Of a stretch of 15,184 bases of DNA, positions 8,254 to 14,777 are shown piece after piece; positions within the stretch are counted from its first letter, which is position 1, and every line of letters begins with the position of its first letter. Origin of the DNA: Methanobacteriaceae archaeon UBA349 (lineage in GTDB: Archaea > Methanobacteriota > Methanobacteria > Methanobacteriales > Methanobacteriaceae); the NCBI GenBank assembly GCA_002509745.1, contig DAWK01000108.1:1-15184 (forward strand), in the 5' to 3' direction. Under the pieces are notes generated by a model, which had not been told where the DNA came from, ran no database searches, and saw nothing but the letters and a program-made list of their open reading frames with translations. Made by a program: the position numbers and the translations under genes.

Positions 8254-9546
8254 CTATTTAACCCTTATTTTACCTGAAATGAGTTTTGGTAAAAGTGAAT
8301 CACGTAAAAAACTAAGATTTTGATTTTCTCTATTTAAAAGCTCAATTTTCTTAAATATTGGACTCATTAATTGTTCAAATTTAAATAAAACCTCTTCAAT
8401 CGGTTGTGCAATAAAAAAGCTATTAAAACAATCATTTTGCACACGTTGCCTTCCAGAAGTTCCAGTCATACTATTAATAGCATGTTTTCTTAGTTTTTCG
8501 TATCTTGCAAGACAATAAACATAATAAGGGTTTAAAGTTTTTGAACGCATAACTATAAATTCCGTAGACCCTATCGCAACTTCTTCATCAGAATTTAAGA
8601 ATTGAACAAAACCGGTTTTTCCATGCTCTGCGCTAGGTGTAATTCTAGCAAAAAGGGTATCATAATTCTGAAATTTAGCACCAGAATTACTGTTTCTCAT
8701 CTCAAATTCAGTAATAATCATCGAATTTTTAGAAAGACCGGCCATTGGAACATGAATTTTTTCTATATCTCTTTCAACTTTCAATTTAGGATTTAATTCA
8801 ACAGCATCGCTAACACTAACCACTTCCCAGCCGTTAGGTATCTTACCTAACTCAGAATCAACCATTTCACTATAACTTGACTTGTAAGGTTTTCCTTCGT
8901 CATTGGGAAATTCATAATGGATAAACCATTGCTTGAAAATGGCCTGACCAATTTCTTCCAGGGTTTGATTCATTTTCTGGTTGAGTTCTATTTTAGAGTC
9001 GAGAGATGTGAGGATTTTAGCGATTGATTGTTGTTGTGCAATATCGGGCAATATAATTAACATATTATTAATTTCATCTTTACCAATGTTTTGCTGTGCT
9101 GATTGCGTTTGTCTTGCTAATATCTGATTAAAGAAATAATTAGAACTCAAATAATAGTATAAATAATCTTTTGATAAGATGTGCTCTTTAATAGGGATAA
9201 AATTACCAACACGATAATTCTGAAGAAGGGGTTCGTTTATATTATTAAATCTCGCAATTTTACCAATTGTGGCACCAGTCAACGCCATTAAAATATCGCC
9301 TTTTTTTATTAGGACTCTCTCAAATTCCTTAAGCCTATTTTTATCTATAAAATCACAAGAAGATACATCTATTACGCCATTGCTTTTTATTTGAGTAATT
9401 TTGAATACTTTAATTCCTTCTTTAGTAAAGTCATAGTTTCTGAATTGGTATCCATGTTTTATTTCAGCAACTTCGCTGAACTTTTTTACATCCCAATCTT
9501 CAGGAATCATTCCCATTTCAGTTTCCTTAAATCCTTCTAAATTCAT
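8254..9546 (-). CDS. hsdS: Type I restriction-modification specificity subunit
   Basis: HsdS determines the bipartite DNA target of the complex. The two expected halves are visible: a first target-recognition domain opening at MIPEDWDVKKFSEVAEIKHG, then the central conserved helix (QQQSIAKILTSLDSKIELNQ) with QAIFKQWFIHYEFPNDEGKP, then a second domain opening at LGKIPNGWEVVSVSDAVEL and closing with a second helix (LLNRENQNLSFLRDSLLPKLISGKI). I chose the ATG at 9546 (430 residues, MNLEGFKETEMG) because GGAG at 9555-9558 is spaced six bases ahead. The ATG at 9558 overlaps that site and has no site of its own; using it would add four residues. The recognition domains are clearly AT-richer than the central conserved segment, as expected of exchangeable domains. 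It ends 11 bases before the ATPase frame. Confidence 0.93.
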   Translation of the reverse strand: MNLEGFKETEMGMIPEDWDVKKFSEVAEIKHGYQFRNYDFTKEGIKVFKITQIKSNGVIDVSSCDFIDKNRLKEFERVLIKKGDILMALTGATIGKIARFNNINEPLLQNYRVGNFIPIKEHILSKDYLYYYLSSNYFFNQILARQTQSAQQNIGKDEINNMLIILPDIAQQQSIAKILTSLDSKIELNQKMNQTLEEIGQAIFKQWFIHYEFPNDEGKPYKSSYSEMVDSELGKIPNGWEVVSVSDAVELNPKLKVERDIEKIHVPMAGLSKNSMIITEFEMRNSNSGAKFQNYDTLFARITPSAEHGKTGFVQFLNSDEEVAIGSTEFIVMRSKTLNPYYVYCLARYEKLRKHAINSMTGTSGRQRVQNDCFNSFFIAQPIEEVLFKFEQLMSPIFKKIELLNRENQNLSFLRDSLLPKLISGKIRVK

Positions 9547-9581
9547 TTTAAGCTCCATTTTAATTCTATAAACAAGTTGAT

Positions 9582-9653
9582 TTAAAAAATAAAAACCATA
9601 TTTAACACCTTTTAATCTCTACCGATATTTATTCCATTTTTAGCAGATTCTTT
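9582..9653 (-). promoter_or_regulatory. hsdM-hsdS gap with five-codon ORF and T-tracts
   Basis: On the minus strand an AGGTG (9606-9610) is followed by ATG (9597-9599) and four more codons (VFIF), then TAA at 9582-9584. The same bases form TTTTTATTTTTT, an archaeal terminator-like tract. This may attenuate hsdS relative to hsdM or be the scar of a former start. It is the only structure I see in the 107 bases between the two genes. Confidence 0.3.
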
Positions 9654-11198
9654 CTAAAAATTATTGAGTTCATGACCAATAATCCTCAAATTGACCTTTA
9701 TTTCTTCTTCCAATTTATCAGACTCTTTAAACTGTTCAGACAACTCAAAAGTCAATCTCTTCATTTTTTCCTCGAACTCTTCTGGATCTTCCTCTTCTTC
9801 GGCAAAGCCCACGTAACGACCAGGGGTGAGAATACAATTATGTTTTTTAATATCTTCGATATTTACTGACTTACAGAAACCCAACCTATCCTCATAATCT
9901 CCTGCCTCTTCTTCACCCCTCCAGGCATGATAAGTATTAGCAATCTGGGCCACATCTTCAGCATTCAGTTCCCGGTGAGTCCTATCGGCCATAGTACCTA
10001 ATTTACGAGCATCAATAAATAATACTTCTCCTTTTCTGTCCCTGAATTTCCCATTTTCTTTATCCTTGGCCAAAAACCACAAACAGGCAGGAATACCCGT
10101 ATTATAAAACAACTGGGAAGGTAGGGCCACCATACAATCCACCAGATCATCCTCTACAATCTTCTGACGGATTTTACCTTCCACTCCACCAGCACTCATT
10201 GACCCATTTGCCAAAACAAATCCCGCGACCCCTGAAGGCCCCAGGTGATGAATAAAGTGCTGCACCCAGGCAAAGTTGGCATTTCTTACTGGTGGCATAC
10301 CATAAATCCAACGAACATCATCCTGGAGTTGATCGGCCTTCCAGTCCTTGTCATTAAAAGGTGGATTGGCCAGTATATAATCGGCCCGGAGGTCGGGATG
10401 TTTATCTTCAATGAAACTGTTTCCCCACTGGATATTGGAGTCTATTCCTCTGATGGCTAAATTTATTTTACATAATCGCCAGGTGGTCTGGTTGGATTCC
10501 TGTCCATAGACTGCAATATCATCCAGTTTTCCTTCGTGGGCTTGCACGAATTTTTCACTCTGGACAAACATTCCTCCTGATCCACAGCAGGGGTCGTATA
10601 CTCTACCAGAATAAGGTTCAATCATTTCCACCAGAATCTTGACAATGCTCCGGGGAGTGTAAAACTGGCCTCCCTTCTTACCCTCAGCATTGGCAAACTG
10701 GCCCAGGAAGTACTCATACACCCGGCCCAGAATGTCCTTGCTCCGGTTTTCCCTATCTCCCAGACCTATTCCACTGATTAAATCAATGATTCCACCTAAA
10801 CTCTGCTTGTCCAGGGCTTCCTTGGCATAGTCTTTAAATAAAACACCTTTAAGATCAGGGTTTTCCTTTTCAATGGCATCCATAGCTGAATCAATTAAAA
10901 TTCCAATATCTGGCTGTTTGGCCTTGCTCTGTAAGAAGTCCCATCTTGCTTCCTGTGGTACCCAAAAAACGTTTTCAGCTTTGTACTCGTCTTTATCCTC
11001 TGGATCAGATAGGCCTTCGGGATCGTTTTTTAGTTCCTGATATACCTCGTCAAAGGCATCGGATATGTATTTGAGAAATATTAGTCCCAGTACTACGTGT
11101 TTGTATTCAGCAGCATCCATATTGTTCCGTAATTTGTCTGCTGATTGCCAGAGTTTTTGCTCAAATCCCAGATTCGCACCATTGTTAGTTTTAGCCAT
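9654..11198 (-). CDS. hsdM: Type I restriction-modification N6-adenine methyltransferase subunit
   Basis: HsdM transfers a methyl group from S-adenosylmethionine to adenine in the site chosen by HsdS. With the ATG at 11198 it has 514 residues, usual for the family. The N-terminal helical HsdM_N region spans about 1-140 ([16 protein letters not shown]). The methylase domain has QFYTP (178-182), the SAM-binding DPCCGSGG (202-209), and the catalytic NPPF (278-281). All key residues are present. A GTG at 11204 is also in frame but forms part of the GGTG ribosome binding site (11203-11206), so I prefer the ATG six bases later. It is the first gene of the leftward RM operon, divergent from the EVE-like gene across about 118 AT-rich bases that must hold both promoters. 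Composition is GC-richer than hsdS, like hsdR. Confidence 0.95.
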   Translation of the reverse strand: MAKTNNGANLGFEQKLWQSADKLRNNMDAAEYKHVVLGLIFLKYISDAFDEVYQELKNDPEGLSDPEDKDEYKAENVFWVPQEARWDFLQSKAKQPDIGILIDSAMDAIEKENPDLKGVLFKDYAKEALDKQSLGGIIDLISGIGLGDRENRSKDILGRVYEYFLGQFANAEGKKGGQFYTPRSIVKILVEMIEPYSGRVYDPCCGSGGMFVQSEKFVQAHEGKLDDIAVYGQESNQTTWRLCKINLAIRGIDSNIQWGNSFIEDKHPDLRADYILANPPFNDKDWKADQLQDDVRWIYGMPPVRNANFAWVQHFIHHLGPSGVAGFVLANGSMSAGGVEGKIRQKIVEDDLVDCMVALPSQLFYNTGIPACLWFLAKDKENGKFRDRKGEVLFIDARKLGTMADRTHRELNAEDVAQIANTYHAWRGEEEAGDYEDRLGFCKSVNIEDIKKHNCILTPGRYVGFAEEEEDPEEFEEKMKRLTFELSEQFKESDKLEEEIKVNLRIIGHELNNF

Positions 11199-11316
11199 TT
11201 GCACACCGAATAAAATAATAAAATTATAATTAAATTTTTATTTGTAATATTTAATAGTTAACCTTTTTTATTTAATTTTAGATATAATTAAATAAAGAAA
11301 AATAGTAAGTGATATT

Positions 11317-11736
11317 ATGGTTAATTATTGGCTTTGGGTAGAAAAAGAAGGTAGAATTGAAAATGAAATGGAACCTGATGATGAATTTGAGTGGGAAGGG
11401 TGTCATTATGACACAGAAGAGGAAGATTTAATTCTTATTTATCGAACTAGACCATATAAAAGAATTCAGTATCTCATAAAAGCTTCTTCTGATTCTAAAT
11501 TATATCCAAAGAATGCTGTTGATGAAATTTATAATTGTAATTGTGAAGTTCTTTATAATTTTAAGGATAATAGTCTTCAATTAAAAGAAATGCAAGATAA
11601 TAATCTTTTAGAAGATTGGTATCCCTTGAAAGTGAATTTTGTTAAAATGAAGTTTCCAATAGAAGAAAAATTCTGGAATATTCTAAAAGACCTTTTAATT
11701 GAAAAGAATCCAAATTCAGAGAATTTATTTGAATAA
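11317..11736 (+). CDS. Small EVE/PUA-like protein
   Basis: A 139-residue acidic protein beginning MVNYWLWVEKEG, with FEWEGCHYDTEEEDLILIYRTRPYKRIQYLIKA at 24-56 (given here as the run FEWEGCHY, then DLILIYRT, then RIQYLIKA). A start of the form NYW, then W..C...T..D..L.YR....R....i.v, is the pattern I know from EVE/PUA-like domains, which bind modified bases in DNA or RNA and often sit near restriction systems. The match is partial, and the C-terminal half (about 70-139, ending in the FWNILKDLLIEKN helix) is unfamiliar. GTGAT at 11307-11311 provides the ribosome binding site, and a TATA candidate GATATAATT lies near 11280. It is divergent from hsdM, so the two may share regulation. Function is inferred only. 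Confidence 0.6.
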   Translation: MVNYWLWVEKEGRIENEMEPDDEFEWEGCHYDTEEEDLILIYRTRPYKRIQYLIKASSDSKLYPKNAVDEIYNCNCEVLYNFKDNSLQLKEMQDNNLLEDWYPLKVNFVKMKFPIEEKFWNILKDLLIEKNPNSENLFE

Positions 11737-11820
11737 ATAGAATGTATTATAAAATTATTTTTCAATATATTTATTTTAAATTCCATTAATTATTTATTTC
11801 TAGAAAACAATCTTTAACAT

Positions 11821-11887
11821 AACAGGTAAAACCTAAAAGTCAGTGCACCTTGAGTTGTGCGTTTAATAGTACTTCCAGGCACTGATT
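11821..11887 (+). repeat. Copy A of a 67-68 base structured repeat
   Basis: This segment matches 12498-12565 at roughly 78 percent with a single one-base gap. Most differences are C/T or A/G transitions. The ends pair: AGTCAGTGC (11838-11846) with GCACTGATT (11879-11887), nine pairs with one G-U, enclosing the shared ACCTTGAG core. It stands 58 bases before the DUF2283 ATG. It may be a leader RNA or regulatory element, or a small mobile repeat. Confidence 0.5.
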
Positions 11888-11944
11888 TTTATTTTATTTT
11901 CCTTTGTTATTTATTTAATGGCGTATTAATAGAATTGGTGAAAC

Positions 11945-12172
11945 ATGATTAAGAATACCAAGCATTTTATGATGGATCAAGATTATGATTACCAATCTGA
12001 TTCGTTGCTTTTACACATTACTGAAGATTACGAATACAAAAAATCAGTTCGCCTAGAAGAGGATATAATTCTAGACTTTGATAAAAACGATGTCCCTGTA
12101 GCTTTAGAGCTATTAAACGCATCTAAAACTCTTCATGTTAAAAAATCTTCTCTTATCAACCTGTTTCTTTAA
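11945..12172 (+). CDS. DUF2283 family protein
   Basis: A 75-residue protein. The family signature is clear: YDYQSDSLLLHI (about 15-26), then YEYKKSVRLEEDIILDFDKNDVPVALELLNASKTL, in which ILDFD and ALELLNAS are the conserved elements. DUF2283 proteins are small, often encoded next to a DUF4258 partner in toxin-antitoxin-like pairs; the biochemical function is not established. GGTGA at 11937-11941 fixes the ATG at 11945 with a short spacer. Further ATGs eight and nine codons in would also leave the domain intact. No DUF4258 gene follows; instead a 49-codon ORF starts two bases after the stop. Copy A of the structured repeat lies just upstream. Confidence 0.8.
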   Translation: MIKNTKHFMMDQDYDYQSDSLLLHITEDYEYKKSVRLEEDIILDFDKNDVPVALELLNASKTLHVKKSSLINLFL

Positions 12173-12174
12173 AG

Positions 12175-12324
12175 ATGAATATTGGGGTTGCTGAAGATAC
12201 AATAAAATTAGATGCTACCTTATCATTTTTAATTCATCAAAAACAAATACCCAAATCTTTAAACTGGCAGATCAGCAATGATGTTAATTTAGCAGCCCAT
12301 GAGGCTAGCTTTGCCACAGCTTAG
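12175..12324 (+). CDS. Possible 49-residue ORF downstream of DUF2283
   Basis: ATG two bases after the DUF2283 stop opens a 49-codon frame (MNIGVAEDTIKLDATLSFLI, then HQKQIPKSLNWQ, ending in AAHEASFATA). The tight spacing suggests coupling, but no ribosome binding site is seen. The peptide is helical-looking, without membrane segment or cysteines, and matches nothing I know. It could be the partner of DUF2283 or a truncated remnant; its 3' part overlaps a possible minus-strand relic. Confidence 0.3.
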   Translation: MNIGVAEDTIKLDATLSFLIHQKQIPKSLNWQISNDVNLAAHEASFATA

Positions 12325-12446
12325 TTTAGTTTGGAAAATTTCTAAGGATTCTATAATATCTTTTAATAAAGCTTAGGATCTTTCATAATAAAATAGCCTA
12401 CTTCATGACCTTTTTTTCAATTTCTTTGCAAAAAGTGCCAATAATT
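12289..12446 (-). pseudogene. Possible decayed minus-strand gene
   Basis: Reading the minus strand in three successive frames gives plausible protein: TFCKEIEKK, then GHEVGYFIMKDPKLY, then LKDIIESLEIFQTKLS, ending at a TAA (12289-12291). The first junction falls at an A7 run, a common indel site. The pieces look like parts of a small antitoxin-type or hypothetical protein, but I cannot name it. Short frames in AT-rich DNA can mislead, so confidence is low. Confidence 0.25.
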
Positions 12447-12497
12447 TTATTATAATTAATCATAAAATATTTATTAATTCAAAACATAAATTAGAAT

Positions 12498-12565
12498 CAC
12501 AGATAAAACCTGGAAGTCAAGTGTACCTTGAGGTGCTCGTTCAACAGTATTTTCAGGTACTGATT
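12498..12565 (+). repeat. Copy B of the 67-68 base structured repeat
   Basis: This is the second copy, ending 21 bases before the MNT gene ATG. Relative to copy A, the outer stem keeps pairing by G-U wobbles (AGTGT with GTACT, where A has AGTGC with GCACT). A small hairpin GTACC-TTGA-GGTGC is visible inside. Conservation of the ACCTTGAG and TTTCAGG/TTCCAGG blocks suggests a functional element. Confidence 0.5.
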
Positions 12566-12586
12566 ATTAAATTTCTGGTGAAATAA

Positions 12587-12871
12587 ATGAATGATCTTAT
12601 TCAAATCCTTAAAGAACATGAAAATGATATTAAGGAAGATTTCAGTGTCAAAAAAATAGGTATTTTTGGTTCACAGATTCGTGGTGATTCCAATGATGAA
12701 AGCGATGTTGATATCTTAGTTGAATTTGATAAACCTACTTTGCACAATTTTATGGGCCTTATATTCTATTTAGAAGATCTTTTTAGTAAAAAAGTTGATC
12801 TGGTCACTGAGAAATCCCTGAGTCCTTATATCAAATCTACAGTAGAAAAAGAGGTTGTCTGGTGTGAGTGA
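12587..12871 (+). CDS. mntA: MNT-type nucleotidyltransferase (antitoxin of MNT/HEPN pair)
   Basis: A 94-residue minimal nucleotidyltransferase. Residues 23-45 carry the family signature GS-X10-DxD (Gly28, Ser29, Asp40, Asp42; GIFGSQIRGD, SDVDILVEF). In studied MntA/HepT systems this enzyme transfers AMP groups to a tyrosine near the HEPN active site and so silences the RNase toxin; that role is transferred from the family. GGTGAAATAA precedes the ATG. The gene overlaps the HEPN frame by eight bases (stop 12869-12871, HEPN GTG at 12864), the usual operon arrangement. Since the toxin reading frame downstream is broken, this antitoxin may now be an orphan. Copy B of the structured repeat lies immediately upstream. 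Confidence 0.88.
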   Translation: MNDLIQILKEHENDIKEDFSVKKIGIFGSQIRGDSNDESDVDILVEFDKPTLHNFMGLIFYLEDLFSKKVDLVTEKSLSPYIKSTVEKEVVWCE

Positions 12872-13242
12872 TGACGATTTATTTTTAGGACATATACTTG
12901 ATGAAATTACTTTTATTGAAGAAAACTTCAGCCAGATTTCATTTGATAGCTTCATAAAAAATCCTGTTCTCCAAAGGGCATCTATAAGAAGTCTAGAAAT
13001 AATTGGTGAAGCTGTTAAAAATTCAAAGAATTTTCGATGCCCGAAAAATCTTCGATTTTTGGACGGCTGTTAAAAATTTATCTGAAAGTTTTAAAGCAGA
13101 TAATCCGGAAATTGAATGGAAAGAAATCGCTGGAATGAGGGATAGGCTTATACACCGCTATTTCAGTGTTGATTGGGATATTGTTTGGGAAGTTATTAAT
13201 AATAGACTTCCTGAATTAAAAAATATTATAAAAATGGCTTAA
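12864..13242 (+). pseudogene. hepT: HEPN (HepT/DUF86) toxin gene interrupted by a 55-base insertion
   Basis: From GTG 12864 (GAGGT at 12851-12855 as binding site; a TTG at 12855 is also in frame) the protein reads SDDDLFLGHILDEITFIEE and on to RASIRSLEIIGEAVKN, then runs into unrelated residues and a stop ending at 13073. The remainder continues one frame over: LSESFKADNPEIEWKEIAG, MRDRLIHRYF, ending LPELKNIIKMA. The catalytic RX4HXY motif (RDRLIHRY) lies in this second part, so the truncated product lacks it. GCTGTTAAAAATT occurs at 13011-13023 and again at 13066-13078. Removing one repeat plus the 42 bases between them (55 bases) restores a normal HepT of 107 residues. The gene is therefore inactive as sequenced, unless deletion, frameshifting or RNA processing repairs it. 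Confidence 0.85.
13011..13078 (+). repeat. 13-base direct repeats bracketing a hairpin insertion in hepT
   Basis: Direct repeats GCTGTTAAAAATT at 13011-13023 and 13066-13078 enclose 42 bases. The enclosed DNA contains CCGAAAAATC-TTC-GATTTTTGG (13041-13062), which folds into a stem of nine pairs with one bulged G and a three-base loop. The layout resembles a miniature insertion with target duplication, though 13 bases is long for that, or a replication slippage product. Confidence 0.65.
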
Positions 13243-13247
13243 AGTAG

Positions 13248-13262
13248 ATTTTTTATTTTATA
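13248..13262 (+). terminator. T-rich tract after the MNT/HEPN unit
   Basis: Seven bases after the stop the plus strand reads GATTTTTTATTTTAT, a plausible archaeal oligo-T terminator. No hairpin is needed or evident. The remaining bases to the DUF1802 promoter hold no gene I can support. Confidence 0.35.
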
Positions 13263-13397
13263 ACATTTTATCGTCTTCTTTGAATTCATCAAAGTCCATT
13301 TAACCAATTAATATTTCACTATTTTTCCATATTTTTCATTTTCTACCCACAAATAATCCACTTATATACACATCATTTATAATGTCTTAAAACAAAG

Positions 13398-13405
13398 TAT
13401 AAATA
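13398..13405 (+). promoter_or_regulatory. TATA box of the DUF1802 gene
   Basis: TATAAATA is preceded by an A-rich BRE-like ACAAAG and sits 35-42 bases before the ATG at 13440. Transcription would start near 13425, giving a very short leader, consistent with the weak ribosome binding site there. Confidence 0.5.
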
Positions 13406-13439
13406 CCATAATACTTTTTAAAATTATAAGAGCAAAACC

Positions 13440-13955
13440 ATGAAAACTATACAAGACTGTCTATTAGAAAAAAACGCAACTGTAGAGGCCTTAGGACAGG
13501 GCAAACAATCTATTTTAATTAGGAACTATGAAAATACTTTGAAAGAATTTTTACTTTATCCTACTATTGAATATCTGGATGATGAAAAATACCTGGACAG
13601 CTTCCAAGATAAACATCATTCTTTCATCAAGAAAAATTCCAAGCCTGATATAGAAGGTCCTGAATTTGAAGTCAAATACTATGCCAAAGTGGAAGAAGAA
13701 ATTAAAAAACCAGCCGCTAGTATTGAAGCTATAAATAAGCACCATATGTGGACTGATGAGTATGTAAATGATTATATGAACGCTGATACTACCATTGTTT
13801 GGCTTTTAAGAGTTTACAAACTAAAAGAACCAGTGGTTATCAAAAGAACCAATGGTATGGTTTATGCTGACGTGGATGAAGCAATTTCCGTAGAAGATAT
13901 TGAACCAGTATTATCTGATGCAGAATTTAATAAATTAAAAAAGAGTTTAAAATAG
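13440..13955 (+). CDS. DUF1802 family protein
   Basis: A 171-residue soluble protein. The opening DCLLEKNATVEALGQGKQSI, followed by LIRNYENTLKEFLLYPTIEY, matches the DUF1802 pattern of an EAL..G.Q..L.RkG block, then F.L.PT. Function is unknown for the family. The middle (about 60-100) is charged, and the C-terminal half contains DTTIVWLLRVYKLKEPVVIK and ends in a helical DAEFNKLKKSLK. No signal peptide or membrane segment is seen. The ATG has no convincing ribosome binding site (only AGAG ten bases ahead), so translation may be leaderless-like from the short transcript set by the TATA box at 13398. It stands alone, between the broken HEPN gene and a long gene-free stretch. Confidence 0.75.
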   Translation: MKTIQDCLLEKNATVEALGQGKQSILIRNYENTLKEFLLYPTIEYLDDEKYLDSFQDKHHSFIKKNSKPDIEGPEFEVKYYAKVEEEIKKPAASIEAINKHHMWTDEYVNDYMNADTTIVWLLRVYKLKEPVVIKRTNGMVYADVDEAISVEDIEPVLSDAEFNKLKKSLK

Positions 13956-13985
13956 ATCTTTTTCTATTTTAACTATAATTTTCTT
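13947..13985 (+). terminator. Hairpin plus T-tract terminator after DUF1802 gene
   Basis: TTAAAATAG (13947-13955, including the stop codon) is exactly complementary to CTATTTTAA (13964-13972) across an eight-base T-rich loop. It is followed by ATTTTCTTTTT. Nine pairs then T-rich DNA directly after a gene supports termination. Confidence 0.5.
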
Positions 13986-14319
13986 TTTAAATAAAATATG
14001 ATTAACTCTAATGATTTATTAAACATTTTACTATCTTTATTTTACTCAAATCATTATTTTTAAGATTAAGACTAATTTAATAAGCATAATTGACTTTTTT
14101 ATCAAATTTAATTCTATACAGCCGATTAATAGATGATTATAAATCAGACAATTTATACTATTTTACTTTATTTTTAAATTTAAATCATCAACTATTCTAC
14201 AATTTAATTATGGTTAATTATTTTGTCCATATCCTCCATGATTACTTTTCATAAGCTCTCCACAGTATTATACCACATGAAAATAAATAATTCTATAGAA
14301 CATTAATTAGGTGATAAAT
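13986..14319. other. Gene-free AT-rich stretch
   Basis: No open frame with a ribosome binding site is seen on either strand and no RNA gene is recognisable. The end holds the likely promoter of the next gene: AAATAAATA near 14281-14289, about 35 bases before the ATG, followed by the GGTGAT binding site at 14310-14315. The rest shows only low-complexity A/T sequence. Confidence 0.5.
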
Positions 14320-14583
14320 ATGGCCATGAAAGTCTATGATTTAGTAAATAAAGCAGAAGAAATTGAAAATGCAACCATATATGTGGAAAATTATACCAAT
14401 AAAGAGGATGCTAATGGAAAAGAAATCCACGTGGTAGAAATTAATTTAGAAGATACCGACACCGAAAAGGTCACCGGCCCCTATATCCTGGAAGCAGATA
14501 CCAAATCGGCCCTGGACTCGCAAGTAAAATTCACCCTGGGTGCCTATTTTAAGAAAATAGACGTGGTAAACAAGTTGTATTAA
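14320..14583 (+). CDS. Hypothetical acidic protein, 87 residues
   Basis: The ATG at 14320 is chosen because GGTGAT (14310-14315) sits four bases ahead; a GTG at 14311 in the same frame is part of that site. The protein (MAMKVYDLVNKAEEIENATI, then YVENYTNKEDANGKEIHVVE) alternates short strands with acidic turns, has no cysteine, signal peptide or membrane segment, and ends AYFKKIDVVNKLY. It looks like a small alpha/beta cytoplasmic protein, and I recognise no family. Codon use in the middle (ACCGGCCCC, GCCCTGGAC) is noticeably more GC-rich than the neighbouring small genes, resembling a well-expressed, long-resident host gene rather than accessory DNA. It stands alone with its own promoter. 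Confidence 0.7.
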   Translation: MAMKVYDLVNKAEEIENATIYVENYTNKEDANGKEIHVVEINLEDTDTEKVTGPYILEADTKSALDSQVKFTLGAYFKKIDVVNKLY

Positions 14584-14777
14584 TATAAATAATTATTTTA
14601 AAAAGGCAGTTTGATGATTAATTGAACAGAAAAAACATATTAGGATCATTACCTGATTCTCAAGATATACAAAATAAGTAAGTAATTTAAGAAGTTTTTT
14701 GAGTATAAAAAACAATATAGTGCTTTTAAATCCTCAAAAATAAATAATTATTTTATTATGCATTATTTAGGGTTAAA

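Noticed and set aside
11821..12565. CRISPR array
   Set aside because: Only two long, diverged repeats more than 600 bases apart with genes between; no regular spacers.
13011..13078. Archaeal bulge-helix-bulge intron in hepT
   Set aside because: No clear pair of three-base bulges flanking a four-pair helix at the repeat borders; direct repeats fit an insertion or slippage better.
13285..13302. Short minus-strand ORF (MDFDEFKEDDKML) downstream of hepT
   Set aside because: Only 13 codons, no clear binding site, and it runs into the T-rich tract after hepT.
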